DNA from: Lasioglossum baleicum
Lineage: Eukaryota; Arthropoda; Insecta; Hymenoptera; Halictidae
DNA length: 64,000 nt
Direction: 5' to 3'
Assembly: GCF_051020765.1 (NCBI RefSeq)
Contig: NC_134939.1
Coordinates: 14,563,203-14,627,202, forward strand
How positions within the stretch are numbered: the first letter of the stretch is position 1; each line of letters begins with the position of its first letter. Of this stretch, positions 48,611 through 59,966 are shown one piece after another. Below the pieces are notes generated by a model. The model was not told the DNA's origin and searched no databases. It saw nothing but the letters and a program-made list of their open reading frames with translations. Both the position numbers and the translations under genes were made by a program.

Positions 48611-49037
48611 TTTAACATTTTCTTTGAGGTAGTTATCATTTTGTCGCGGAGTGTAGTCGTTCGCTCCAAAATTACTTGAAGGTTCACTGTTCATCGGAAT
48701 GCGTAGACCCGCGCGTGCAAGCACGTAGACACCGAACTTTCTCGTTCCGTCCGAACGGATTTCAAGAATGAATGGGATTTTAACAAGACTGCAACTGCTA
48801 GAGCATCCGCTGCGCCGCGAAGGGGCTTCGAAACGATCAAAAAGTGAATTTAGCGGATGAAGGAATATTACAAGAGGAACTCGATTAACCGAGTCGCGAT
48901 TATACGCAATTGCAGATTACATCATATGTTTTCGCCATGTTTCGCTGTTTGTAAACAAAACACAGTCGCTAAAAATAAGCTTGATAAACGAAAACCACCG
49001 AAAATGAAAACATTCTGCACAGAAATGCGCGTCACGT

Positions 49038-49501
49038 TTAACCTTCGCAAGGTATTATGGGGGTCTCGGAGACCCCAGCTTCAGATTTTTCAAAAGAATT
49101 TTTATACGAATAAAATTAAAGCTGTTTGTTTACTTTTTTCAAAATTCATTTGTCGGGGTCTAACAAGGGAAGGACCCCAAGTGTCCGACTTCGATTTTGA
49201 TAATTTTTTGTGAGTTTATGGTATATGGATCCCTAATTATGCATGCAAAATATTAGGTGCAGTTACTCAATAGTTTCAAAGATATAAACAATTAAAGTTT
49301 GGAAGTTTCATTAGCCGTTTAAGCAGGTTGCGTGATTCACAGATATGAAACTTTAATTGTTTATATCTTTGAAACTATTGAGTAACTACACCTAATATTT
49401 TGCATATATAATTAGGGATACATATACCATCATCTCACAAGAAATTATCAAAATCGAAGTTGGACACTTGGGGTTATTAGACCTTTCCTTGCGAGGGTTA
49501 A
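49038..49501. mobile_element. Palindromic piggyBac-like element with TTAA ends
   Basis: TTAACCTTCGCAAGG at the left and CCTTGCGAGGGTTAA at the right. Long arms pair: the left arm carries CAAAGATATAAACAATTAAAG and ATTAGGTGCAGTTACTCAAT, and the right arm carries their complements. TTAA followed by CCY plus palindromic arms fits a piggyBac-type MITE. The open frame 48857-49213 overlaps its left arm and is not a gene. Confidence 0.85.
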
Positions 49502-50132
49502 ATGGCGTTTTTGATACTTCATAGACCATCGCGGAACAGCGTAATCGTGTATAATCGAAGAGTATAATTAACGCAATCAGGTATTTTTATTTAAAGTATG
49601 CCTGCCGAACGGCGCAAAAAGGCATTCACGTATCCTTGTCATTTTTTCAGTTGTACAGTTAGTTAAAATGCCTTATTTGTGTCAAACTAGTTTCTTAATG
49701 GTACAACTTTCGATAGACTTGCGGTCACATGTTTAAAACTTGAAGTCACGTTGCAAGAAAAATTGCGTTGCCAACTGTACTCGGTAATTAGCGACTCGTG
49801 GCTCCACATTTATAAATAATTTTTGTTATCACCGTGTTCATAGAAATTGCAACGTGGAAAGAAACGTGTTCTTCTATTACATAAGGCGCATTCAATAAGT
49901 TTCTTATAATTTGCACGCATCAAATTTTATTCGTTTTATAAATAATCAAACTCGAGCTTCGGAGAATTGTATAATTAACGGTGCAGACAGCGAAAGAGAT
50001 TACTTCTAGCATTTTAGAGTAGCCTCTTTTAACGCGGTAAAATCGCTTGATACCAACGGAATTATAAATATGTATTCATCTATTTTTTTCTGGCGAGCAT
50101 CCTATAAATAAATATTAGTCGTCAGTCATGAA

Positions 50133-50450
50133 TAGACTGCGGATCTTTATGCAAAATAAAAAATGTTTGCACTGATTGCAAGAGACACAGAAGCCAAATT
50201 ATAATTTCACTCTTCTTTTAATTATCTTATCGAGGCAAAACTAATACACTGACGGTTTTAAATCTTTTTATGTACCACGTTTTTATTAGCTTGCTTTCTT
50301 GTCTGTCTGTCTGTTTGTTCGGTACAAATTTTGCAATTGATTTTAAACCAACTTCCCGATGAGCTAGAGACTTGAAATTTTTAATACCTCCACTGTTTTA
50401 AATTGTATGTACACCCATTTCTGTCATAAATGCATAAAATCCGTAGTCTA
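50133..50450. mobile_element. hAT-like MITE copy with perfect TSD GTCATGAA and an internal insert
   Basis: TAGACTGCGGATCTTTATGC to AAAATCCGTAGTCTA; octamers 50125-50132 and 50451-50458 are both GTCATGAA. At 318 bp it is longer than the family norm because of a ~110-bp insert at about 50278-50390 (TTGTCTGTCTGTCTGTTTG...). A reverse-complement relative of the insert lies at 22465-22533. Confidence 0.93.
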
Positions 50451-50998
50451 GTCATGAATCAATTTCAAAACAGAAGTTCAAGTTAACATTACTGACAAAA
50501 TAAGAATGAGATAAAAATGATAATATTCAATTTACGGAAAGTGTCATGTTGTTCGTCACGAAGTGTACGTTTTCGATAAGATTCCGATCTTGTTCGAGAC
50601 CTAATTTATTTTGGGATCTCGATTATCAAGTGGATCTTTGTTTATTCGATCTGTTTTCCCCAACTAGGCGTATCAATCGATATTCTACCGTGATTACAAA
50701 CTTCGCCAGTGTCGCGGCGCTGCTGAATGGAAACACAGTCAAGTTAAAAGTAATGCGGATGTAGCCGCTCGGATTACGTTTCAAAATCTTCGTAGACAGC
50801 AGGCTCGAGCCTCGAGCTTCCTAGCAGTTTCCCGATACGTTTGTGTGCCATTCGTTCCTGGGGAACGCCACCTTTTCCCTCTGCCCTTCGTCCACTAATT
50901 TAAGTGTCTCTAAATTCGTGTAGAGCCGGGAACACTCGGGGGAAAAAAACTGTGCTCCCGTCGAAACGAGAAGAAAGAGAGAACGATGATGTTTCGGT

Positions 50999-51024
50999 AC
51001 GTCGTCGTCGTCGTCGTCGTCGTC
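50999..51024. repeat. GTC trinucleotide repeat
   Basis: Eight or nine GTC units; gives an Asp run on the minus strand but no supported gene. Confidence 0.95.
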
Positions 51025-52559
51025 CTCCAGTCGTTCTCTATCCTCCGCTGCCAAATATAAACTCGAAAGCCAAAGCTATGGAGAAGAAGGGAACGCCGGG
51101 AAAATCGTCGTGGAAGAAAAAGTCGAGGACCGGCTGAAACTCCATCGCGGCTCTCGTTTCACTATCTTTAGATCGCTCGACGGTTAGGTGTCCCTTGATT
51201 TCGATAGAGGAATTTCGTTCCCTTGAATAATCGCGGCCAAATCCAGTGCAAGACATGCCCTATGGAATTTTCGGCAACATTGAATACTAAACTTACACAG
51301 GGAACGGAGTTTATCGTTAGACTGCGGCTTTTTACAAAATCATTTTCTACTTTTCACAGTTTTACAATTTTTCACAATTTTGCTAACCACGTGTTCGAAG
51401 TGTGACAACTCCAATCTTTACAAATGAAAAGAGCGCGGAATTTAAAATGACAACGCTTAATGGCTTAATGGAAGACCCTTTATATGTGAAATAAATAGTG
51501 TGTGCATCAATTGCAAGTGACAAGAGCCAAGTATTATTATTAATATAAATACTATAAATTACAGATTAATTTTTCACGATAAGCATAGTACGAACTAAAT
51601 GGTAATAGATTTGTTTAGAATGTAATCCAGAAATCAGGTGGCAACGTTTAATCAATTTGTTAAAACGACGTTAAATTTAATTTTCACTTCGTGATACATA
51701 AAATTGTGGTTGTCACGCACGTGTGACGCCAGTATCGAACGAGTTAATTTTTTAAAACGGTACGCTATGCATATGTTCGATCAACAATGCGATTAAATGT
51801 TATTAAATGCACTTCAGGTGAAAAAGTTTAAATTCGTACATGATTGATCAATCAGATTTACACTGCAGATTATTCTATTTCGTGTATTTAGTATTTACGT
51901 GGTTATTAATTACTGTTTAAATCGAGGTAACTCGGAAACTAATCAACAGTACTTGAAGCGATCGGTTGATTTATTCGGACGTTTTAACGAGCCGATATTC
52001 TCGTTACCCATAATTCGAAACGGAAATATATTGGATATAGATTATTTCATTAACAACAATGAATACGGTTTAGTTAGTTATTTATTCGCTAAGCTTGAGC
52101 AACGATGGTTAATTTTTGAAGAAAAGTAGTGGAAAAAATTGACAAAATTATACAGATAATTATTAGTGTGCTGATGCGTTCATTTAAATCAGTGTAATTC
52201 TATTGGATTGTATGACATTTAAAGCGTTATTGCTACCATCGTCTTTTCTATAACAATGCAAATATATTTTTCAACGAATTATTGTAAAAGTTGAATACGT
52301 CGAAATCTGTTGATTCGAGTTCCGTTAGCTTCGAACTTTTGAATTATTTTTTGAGATTCTGCAGATCATCTGGTATGTTGGTAGAATGTTTCAACACCGC
52401 GAAACACTCTGAAGCATATGTCAACGTCTCGATTGGCTAAACAACGACCACGAGAAAAATAAATACAAGACTGTACGTGATCGAAATAGAAACTAAAGAT
52501 TTTAGTCCACGTACAAGCTCGGGCTAGGTCGGAAATTTCGGAGGCCGAAAATTAAATTA

Positions 52560-53048
52560 CAGTCGAGCCTCGATTATCCGAACCAGTGACGGATCTCGAA
52601 AAGACTGCATTTAATTAACTGCATATTTGTAATTAGTGGACAGTGGATCTTTGTAAAAAATAAAAATTGTCTACCCGAAATTGCAACAAACTGGAGTGAA
52701 ATAGAAATTTATTTTCTCTCTTAATAATTACTGTTTTGGACAGGTTGAAAATAATGTAACAGTATATTTAAATTCTGTTAAAGTTTTTACTGCTTTAAAA
52801 CACTTCGCCATTTTTGTCATAAATGCACCAAAATCCACTGTTCAATAATTACTATGTGTATCGTATAATAATAATATACATACATATATGTATTTTGAGT
52901 ATATCGTACAATATCACATTTCTAATTACAGCAGTATGTAGTATTTTTCTAATTAACAAGTCATTTTGAAACTGCCCGATTATCCGAACAATTCAATTTT
53001 CCGGAACCACCTCGTTCCCAATTAGTTCGGATAATCGAGGTTCTCCTG
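52560..53048. mobile_element. pogo/Tigger-like MITE with TA target site, split by a hAT-like MITE
   Basis: Left end CAGTCGAGCCTCGATTATCC-GAAC; right end GTTCGGATAATCGAGG-TTCTCCTG. Both are flanked by TA. CAGT ends with CGATTATCCGAAC are characteristic of pogo/Tigger-type Tc1/mariner elements. The nested MITE occupies 52637-52844, leaving a parent of about 270 bp. Confidence 0.9.
52637..52844. mobile_element. hAT-like MITE nested in the pogo-like element
   Basis: TGGACAGTGGATCTTTGTAA to CCAAAATCCACTGTTCA. Flanks GTAATTAG / ATAATTAC match at six of eight positions, an aged target duplication. Confidence 0.85.
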
Positions 53049-53387
53049 TATTCCCTTTCTTTGCGAAACATTCCAGACCTATAAAGGACAGTATCGAAAC
53101 GAAATAACCAATTGCCTGTTCGATATTGCCGGTGCAACGATATTCACGGGCAGTCGTTTGTATTATAGTACCACCTGCCGCAACACCATGTGTTCCTATT
53201 ATTTGCGTTCAACGCCCTTTACAGCCAGTGTCGCGCCATTTCCATTACCTTCACAGTTTACAGCTTTACTGACTTACTTCAACGAGCGAAAGGCTTAAAT
53301 AGATTTTGAAAGTAGGCCACAATATCACCCTGAAGGTTGCAATTCAATTTTAATTATTTCTTAAAGGTTCTTTCTAAAAAATTTTTT

Positions 53388-53570
53388 ATAAAAATTACAA
53401 GACTGAATTTATTTAGATTTTTCACAATTTTTATAATAATACCTGCTTGCATAAAGAAATTTATTGAATAATTTCTATTGGAAGCATTTTTATAATTTCA
53501 TTAATTAAAAAATAAACAATGTGAAAGCGGTCATTTGGCCGGTCGCGGTACGGTTCGTGTTGATCGTGAT
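53388..53570 (-). repeat. Dispersed repeat, inverted partner of 6265-6445
   Basis: ACAAGACTGAATTTATTTAG through GGCCGGTCGCGGTACGGTTC is the reverse complement order of 6265-6445. Confidence 0.75.
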
Positions 53571-53619
53571 TGTTAACAAAGGTGGGCATTATTTAGCGAA
53601 AAATGCTTTTGGCGAAAGT

Positions 53620-53938
53620 TGATTTTTACTACTTTTTTAGCTGGGCCAATAACGAAAATTTGAAAGATGTGTTTGGTCAACTCGTATAAATGATATACGT
53701 TCTGAAAATTTCATTGAGAGTGGTTAATTGAGAGAGTGGAAATTTTCACAGCGTATATAATTTATACCAGTTGCCAAACACATTTTTAAAATTTTCGTTA
53801 TTGGGCCAGCTAAAAAAGTTGTAAAGTCAATTTTTAGTATTGTTTTTCACAATTCCGACCAAATGCATTTTTTCCAAATATTTTTTAGACGTCATTTACT
53901 AAAGAGAATTTTTATTTTGCATAAAGATCCGCAGTCTA
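53620..53938. mobile_element. Chimeric Tc1-type foldback fragment joined to a hAT-MITE terminus
   Basis: The interior of the foldback family (CTGGGCCAATAACGAAAATT, GATGTGTTTGGTCAACTC, TTTTTTAGACGTCATTTACT) is fused directly to TTTTATTTTGCATAAAGATC-CGCAGTCTA, the end of the hAT-like MITE. Confidence 0.8.
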
Positions 53939-55388
53939 ATTATAACTAATTAAAAATTGAACTTCACCCAATCGCATTGCCAACGACAATAAAAGTAGCA
54001 AAATATTTTTCAACGATTTTAATAGGGTGTGAAAAATGTCGATCAGTAAAATAGCTGTTAGAGGGGAACCATAAACCAGGTCTGGACGTCGGAAGCAAAC
54101 CCCCCGCCCCTAAATAGTTCCTGTGGGAAGATAAATTCAAACTGGGGAACACGTCCAGATGGAGAACGTGCACATATTTCAAGTGCATATTAGTTCATAA
54201 TGTTTAAACGCTCTTCGATAGATAGGCGGTAATCATCCAGTTGAACTATCATTTGTTTACTTATCATCTGTCGTTGAAGTATTATCAAACTGTTGCGTGG
54301 CATATTATCGACATAATTATAGTATTCATGAAATATCTTCTTCACAAGGAAAAATATGTGCGTCTGGAACTCCCGAGGTTTCTATTTCGAAGGAGGATAC
54401 GAATTCGAATGATCAATATTTAATTTCCACTTTGTAGCCCGCCTCTGCATTTTCTCCTCCCACCTCCCCGCCCGGGAAACACGTGTTTCTAGTTCTTCAT
54501 AGTAGGTCGCGCACGTGCGACACTACTTTATGCGAAAAATTCTGGGCAGAAACTTCTAGACATGCTGAACTAGCATAACAATGTATGTAATACGGGTACG
54601 GCTTTGCATGTAATATCCAAACGAGAATTGAGAGAAGGAATATATTTCAAATACGACTTAGCCCTTTGCACTCGGAGCTCGTTTAACACGAAAATTAAAC
54701 ATTTTTTCCGATCTATTGGGTTGGCAAGAGAGTAATTTCGATATTTTAAGGTGAAATAAAAGCCAATTTTTTTATTCAAGCAATGAACTTTAATCAATGA
54801 AATGTGTTTTCAATTTTCTTCGATGATCTAGTGTCATCTGAGTAGCTTCATAATTCCGCGCTCATAAAACTTCTAGTCCTTATCGGAAAGAATATTTGAT
54901 CTCAATAAAATAATTATTCTAGTCGTTTAGTTGTCCTATTAGATTAACTTCGCCGATTCTATTGTAAAAATCTACGAACTTGATTAGTTCTGTTATTCCC
55001 GGTCGAATTTAGAAATTATAAAATGTGTTACAACTTACAACATTACTCGTATTTACTAGTTATTACAAATGAAGATAACCACGTTCCCGTAATATAACTC
55101 CGACTAAATTAAATTTGTTACGTCATCTGTTTCTGTTTAGTGTAGTGTAATACATGACCTTTCTAACGGTCGTGTGAGAACTTGATTGTTTCATTATTAA
55201 TATGCATTACAGATGAAAATGCTCGAATGCTTTCGGCGAATATTAACATAATTGGATGGTACATATTTCGATTACCTTGTTTCGGTCAGATGTCGAATGT
55301 TCATTTCGTTGTCAGTTTAATTGGTAACCGAATCTTCTCGTTAATTCTTAATGCGATTAATGGAGAACCCTGAAATATCAGTTGTAAC

Positions 55389-55714
55389 TAGACTGCGGAT
55401 CTTTATGCGTTTGTAGCAAAATGGAGTACATGAAATTCAATATTGTAGAAACATTTTGAAAATTGAAAATGTGAAATTGATTGTCGTGAAAATGTCACGA
55501 TTTGTCATCTATCAAAATGATTAAGGGAGGGAACAACATTAAATTTAGATTCTATTTCTTGCAATCGGCGCAGACAATTTTTATTTTATTTATTTCTTCC
55601 CTTAATGAATAGAGGAGAAATCATATATTGACATCTGCAATTTTAAAAATTTTCCAACAATTTTGAATTTCATCTACTCAATTTTGCTATAAATCGATAA
55701 AGATCCGCAGTTTA
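55389..55714. mobile_element. hAT-like MITE, long variant (~326 bp)
   Basis: TAGACTGCGGATCTTTATGC at the left, AAAGATCCGCAGTTTA at the right. Flanking octamers differ, and the interior diverges from the 200-bp members. Confidence 0.75.
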
Positions 55715-57529
55715 TTTATCAATAAATAAGATTATTTTAGAGTATGATATCTAGTTTCATTCAGTGTACCCAGTTTTAACCGACTTCTAAAAACAGGGTG
55801 CCTCGAGACACCACTCGGGTGCTAAGGACTAATTACGTTCTGGAAATTGACGAAGCCAATGTTTACGTAAACCAAATTGCTCTCAATTGAGAGTTTTTCT
55901 TGGGTAATACTGAAAGATTAAAGAAAAGTAAATAAACAACTGCTATAATTTCACTTGAGCTGTTTCTTTGCAGCTATGAAAATCGCGAAAGGAATAATTA
56001 CTAACAGGAATGTAGTTACGAATGAAGTATTTTCCTTAGATAACTGTTCCCAGTTTTCCGCCTTTAGTTTTTATTCCTCGTGGAACCGAAAAGAATTGAA
56101 GCTTCTTTAAGAGGATAGCACACGTAAGGAAGAAACGCAGAAAGCGGGAATATAAGGAGATTCGTGAACGCATTGCTGGCAACAGTACTACCGTGGAAGT
56201 TTATTAACGAGCATGCGTGTAAAGTTGTGCGTGCACTAGCCGGCCGCGATACTGTAATAATGCTAACATAATCATTCCGTTTCCGGTTGTAACAAAACCG
56301 ACCAGTAAACTGTTTCAAGAAGAGATCGCGCGGTACAGTTAAAGCGATTATGTGTGTATCATGAAAGTTCTCCATCAATGTCGATCGTGAGGGTGTATAA
56401 TGATGCCTGCCACTAATACCTGGAGGGCATGTGGCCGCAACGGCAAGAGTCATCGGAATTATGCACGAGTACCGAATCTGCGTGTTTGTGCATGCGGAGG
56501 TTGTATGCGTAACGTACGAGAAGCAACGAAATAATACGATAATGAATCCGTCCGATATTCGGTGTCGAATTATTTACCATTACTTCGTCGAGCAATTTTG
56601 CAATTTAAACGAACCCAAACTCCATTTCTAATTCCCACTGGAAACCTGCGAACATCGTGGCCCGTGTTCCACAAAAACATTCTGGCAATTTTCATCAAAT
56701 TTTGACCAGGTGTCGCACTATAATACTAACTACAATTGAATACGCTGTTTTTCAGAAATCTTTCTAACCCCTTCACGTATTTTAATGTAACGTGTCAGAC
56801 TCGTGTGACGTAGATCTTAACAAAGTCTAGCAAATATGAATGTTACGCCTTTCTTTTTAGATCGAATAAAATTTGATTCGTTTGTAATCAATGTGTAGGC
56901 ATTAAAATAAATGTAGCCACACAGAAAATATAAATGTTCTTTTCCCTTTTGCGACATGTTTCGGAATAAAGACATTTTAATCACTGTAATCTTATAAAAA
57001 ACCAGTTTATTTTTAAAAACTACATGGCACAATGCACTAATAATAAAGTAAAATATCGCGTGAACAGGAAAAGAAAATGTGAAAAAAAATTCAAATAACT
57101 ACTAAAATGTGATTCCATTAGTTATTTAAACTGGCTTACAATTAGTGAACGTTTCAATTGATAAAGAACAATTAATGAAATGACCTCTACTACAACACGA
57201 GCCGGTTGATTCACAAATTTGATCTAACCACAGTTATATGTATAATATACGATTAGATTTAATCGACGAGATTATACAATTCCACAAATTTTTCATAGGC
57301 ACGTGGAATTCCACTGATGCTTAAACGTTAAACGATAGCATAAGCAATCAGCTGCAAGATAAGTTTGTATACAGTACAGGACAGTGTTAAAGTGTTGAGC
57401 AATTGAATAGCGCCGGTCTATTACAATATCTCCTTCGACAATGAGCGAATTTTAACGGATAAATAAGAAATAAAAGTGATAGTTAAGCAAACTGCGGGCG
57501 CAATTAAGGATTGTTTATTGTGTTTACAG

Positions 57530-57838
57530 ACCCCGCGGGAGGAACGAGCAGCATCGAGTCCTGGTAGTCAGAATAATCACACACCCACACCGTCCCCATC
57601 ACCAGTGGGAGATGCCCCCGTTGGCAGGGCACTTATGGAGGCTGCGCTTCAGCAAGCCACTTCCGGGTCTCAGCCACCTCTGGTGGTGACACCGCCTGGA
57701 TACTGGATCGACGGTACCGATCATCGACACTCCCTGGACTCAGCTGGCCGGGCGTTACTTCCGGCGCAACCTGCATGGCAACCCAGGATAGACCAAGACG
57801 ACACGGCCAAGTGTTACAGGCGATTCTTCGTCGGCAGG
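57530..57838 (+). CDS. Rapgap1: Rap1GAP N-terminal linker and start of conserved core
   Basis: 309 nt, exactly 103 codons, phase 0 at both ends (TTTACAG acceptor, AGG|GTAAGT donor). The first half is a Ser/Pro/Thr-rich disordered linker (TPREERAASSPGS, PTPSPSPVGD). The second half has family signatures: PPGYWIDGTDH corresponds to the GGYWIEGTNH segment of vertebrate Rap1GAP, and AKCYRRFFVGR corresponds to ARIYRKHFLGK. This begins the dimerisation/N-terminal part of the Rap1GAP fold that precedes the catalytic domain. It is the first exon shared by the long and short isoforms. The Ser/Pro linker is longer than in vertebrate proteins and may be regulatory; that is inference. Confidence 0.94.
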
Positions 57839-58290
57839 GTAAGTAATCTACAATCTACTAAATCCGGTGAAACTGCGAAACACCTAATTTACCTACCCTC
57901 CGATCTCGATGATCTTTAGATAGGGTAGATGCAGTATTTGTGGCGCAGAATTGCGTAAGTTCGTGTCCGATTTGAAAATACAATTCAATGGTTACATTTT
58001 AAAGAATAGAGATTTATTAATCAAGTACATAGAGTCACCATACATTTCCACAATTAGGAAAGAATGGTGCCTATATAATTTTTTTTTAAAATCGAGCACG
58101 AACTTATGCAATCATCTGATATTTGACGAATAATCGTTAAAATAATATATTGTCCTATTTGGCTTCGTGTTATTTGAAATACTCATATGTTAGTGTACTT
58201 TCACAGCCAAATAATATTTTTACTGAATTTTTATTGAATTTCACACGAAATTCGAATCATTTTTCGAAAGAACAATTTTGAACCGAGTGT

Positions 58291-58512
58291 AGTTAAGCTT
58301 TCATCATTGAATTAGAGAATCTATGGGGTTTACTAAAAAGACGACTTCGGGATTCATATGACTCCCAATCAACTTCAATCACAGATTTGTATGACAGAAT
58401 TCAGGAACAGTGGGAACAAATATCTCCGGATTATTGCAAAAAATTAGTAGAAAGTATGCCAAAGCGAGTTAGTGCAGTTTTACAAGCACAAGGGTTGTGG
58501 ACGAAATATTAA
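58291..58512 (+). pseudogene. Tc1-like transposase, C-terminal remnant
   Basis: Reads ELENLWGLLKRRLRDSYDSQ, then TDLYDRIQEQWEQISPDYCK, ending KLVESMPKRVSAVLQAQG-LWTKY and a TAA. This is the standard C-terminus of Tc1-family transposases (IENLW motif containing the region of the last catalytic acidic residue, SMPxRxxAVxxAxGxxTKY end). The N-terminal DNA-binding and most of the catalytic region are absent. A stop (TAA) precedes the open segment. It is a dead, truncated copy inserted in the sense direction of the host gene. Confidence 0.93.
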
Positions 58513-58719
58513 AAATAAATAATATGTTAAATATTGCCAAGTATTGGACGTGGTGCAAAACCGAGTCAATCTATTTTTGTTGTCATTGCTAAACGAGGAG
58601 ACATTAATTATTGAAAAAAATGTCTTAAGTTACTTCTAACTATGATAAAAATAATTAAAATGTTGATTTTTGGTTATTCTTCTATATTCCTAGCAATAAA
58701 CAATGATTTATACAAAACT

Positions 58720-58751
58720 TGTGGTTATTGGTTCAGTTTTGCTCCGTACTG
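58720..58751 (-). repeat. Right terminal inverted repeat of the Tc1-like element
   Basis: The reverse complement starts CAGTACGGAGCAAAACTGAA followed by CCAATAACCAC, next to a TA target site (58752-58753), about 210 bp past the transposase stop. The matching left end was not found. Confidence 0.8.
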
Positions 58752-59499
58752 TATATAATTTCATCGAAACAAATAAATAATTAACGTAAAATATTCTTAG
58801 CGGGTGAAATTGATCTGCACGAGGTTGAATTTGACTTGCAAAAGGGTGAATTTGGAGTGCAAAACCTATACAATATAGAAAGAAACGTGTTTCATCTTTA
58901 AAGGGATCTTGACGAGCAATCCCTCTTCATAGAGCTGAAGTTACTTTGCAATCACCCTGTAGATGGAGCACGGTAGTGAGTATGAGTGAGTGGATGTACA
59001 TGCATAGAATGGCGAGTGCACACAGAAAAGGAGGATGGGGTTAGATGGAAGGAAAAGGAGAGGGAGAGGAGCCTAGGGAAAGGAAAAGAGCACTTCGGGC
59101 GTGGGAGTGAGAACGTTCTCATAGTCTACGTCTACAAGGAATGCCTATATAAACAGGGACTCTCCTCTCTCCTCTTCGACATCCCCGATTTTCAACCTGA
59201 GCCGCCGCTTCAAGATACCTCCTCCGGTTTTCTTCCGGTTGCCCTCTTCCTCATCAGTCCTCGCTCCCACCTTCGCATCGTTTGTATGGATACTAAGTTC
59301 AGCTTTTGCGCCGTTCACGGTCAGACTCTCTTTTGCGCCATGCGATTTTATCTTCCTTACTTTGCTTCTCCTAAGATTTCCCTTCCCCGATTTTCTACGG
59401 CTCTCATTCGAACACCACGAAAACTCTAACGGAATACCGAAAAATACTGCTCCTCTGCTTCGGACGCGTGACAAACGGAAACAAAGAAATGTAAAACGT

Positions 59500-59690
59500 A
59501 CATCCGAAGACTTCGGAAGCTTCGAAGGAACGAAGGGAACTTCGAAGGATTCGAAGCTTCAAAGTCTTCCAAGTGCTCGAAATTTCAGTGTTCGAAACGT
59601 ATGAAGTTGTAACTTAAGAGTTTCATACCATGTCTTCGAAATTCGAAGCTTCGAAGCTTCGAATTCTTCGACCTTCGAAGGAAAGTCACA
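59500..59690. repeat. Cluster of TTCGAA palindromes
   Basis: About nine TTCGAA hexamers lie within roughly 170 bp (many as CTTCGAAG or GAAGCTTCGAAGCTTCGAA). Could be a decayed simple repeat or a binding-site cluster. Confidence 0.8.
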
Positions 59691-59966
59691 GCCCTAATAG
59701 GTACATCTACCCTAGCGCCACAATTTTGTCCTGTTTGGGCACATTGCAAAATTTACAATTTACATCCGTAGAATTTCGTCGCAGTGACAATATCGAGCAC
59801 GTTTCCATTCCCGAGCGTAATATCGAAGTCTCACGAGACAAGAGCGGCGAAATCACCGGACGAACGGTAGTTGTCGCATTTCGTATGGACCGCGATCGCG
59901 ACTCGTTGACCGCCCTCGATCGTAAAAGGCCCAGCTTGATTTCAAGTTTTTCCGTTCGTTTTACAG

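Larger units (their letters stand above)
34000..49500 (+). other. Giant intron, middle part
   Basis: No exon that I can support. It contains tandem arrays (34.5, 37.9, 45.8 kb), hAT-like MITEs (35.7, 46.4, 48.2-48.6 kb), the inverted piggyBac-like pair (41.3-43.6 kb) with a GC-richer spacer, and the palindromic element at 49.0 kb. The open frame 46656-46865 follows an acceptor-like site in phase 0 but has no recognised domain. Confidence 0.55.
49502..57529 (+). other. Giant intron, distal part before the shared core exons
   Basis: No supported exon. It holds MITE copies at 50.1, 51.3, 52.6, 53.9 and 55.4 kb, the pogo-like element at 52.6-53.0 kb, a GTC microsatellite at 51.0 kb and dispersed repeats at 53.4-53.9 kb. 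The open frames at 50821-51054 (-, Asp run) and 51899-52129 (+) have no recognised domain. From about 55.8 kb to the acceptor at 57529 I see nothing repetitive or coding. Confidence 0.6.
57839..59966 (+). other. Rap1GAP intron with Tc1 remnant and TTCGAA-rich block
   Basis: GTAAGT...TTTTACAG intron. Besides the transposase relic (58291-58512) and its terminal repeat (58720-58751) it contains a GC-richer region at 58.95-59.45 kb with overlapping open frames, and a cluster of CTTCGAAG-like palindromes at 59.50-59.69 kb. No additional exon supported. Confidence 0.7.

Noticed and set aside
50821..51054. Minus-strand frame with an Asp run
   Set aside because: The Asp run is simply the GTC microsatellite read backwards; no family match.
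51899..52129. 76-codon frame with protein-like composition
   Set aside because: No acceptor/donor pair consistent with Rap1GAP phase and no known domain; expected by chance in a window of this size.
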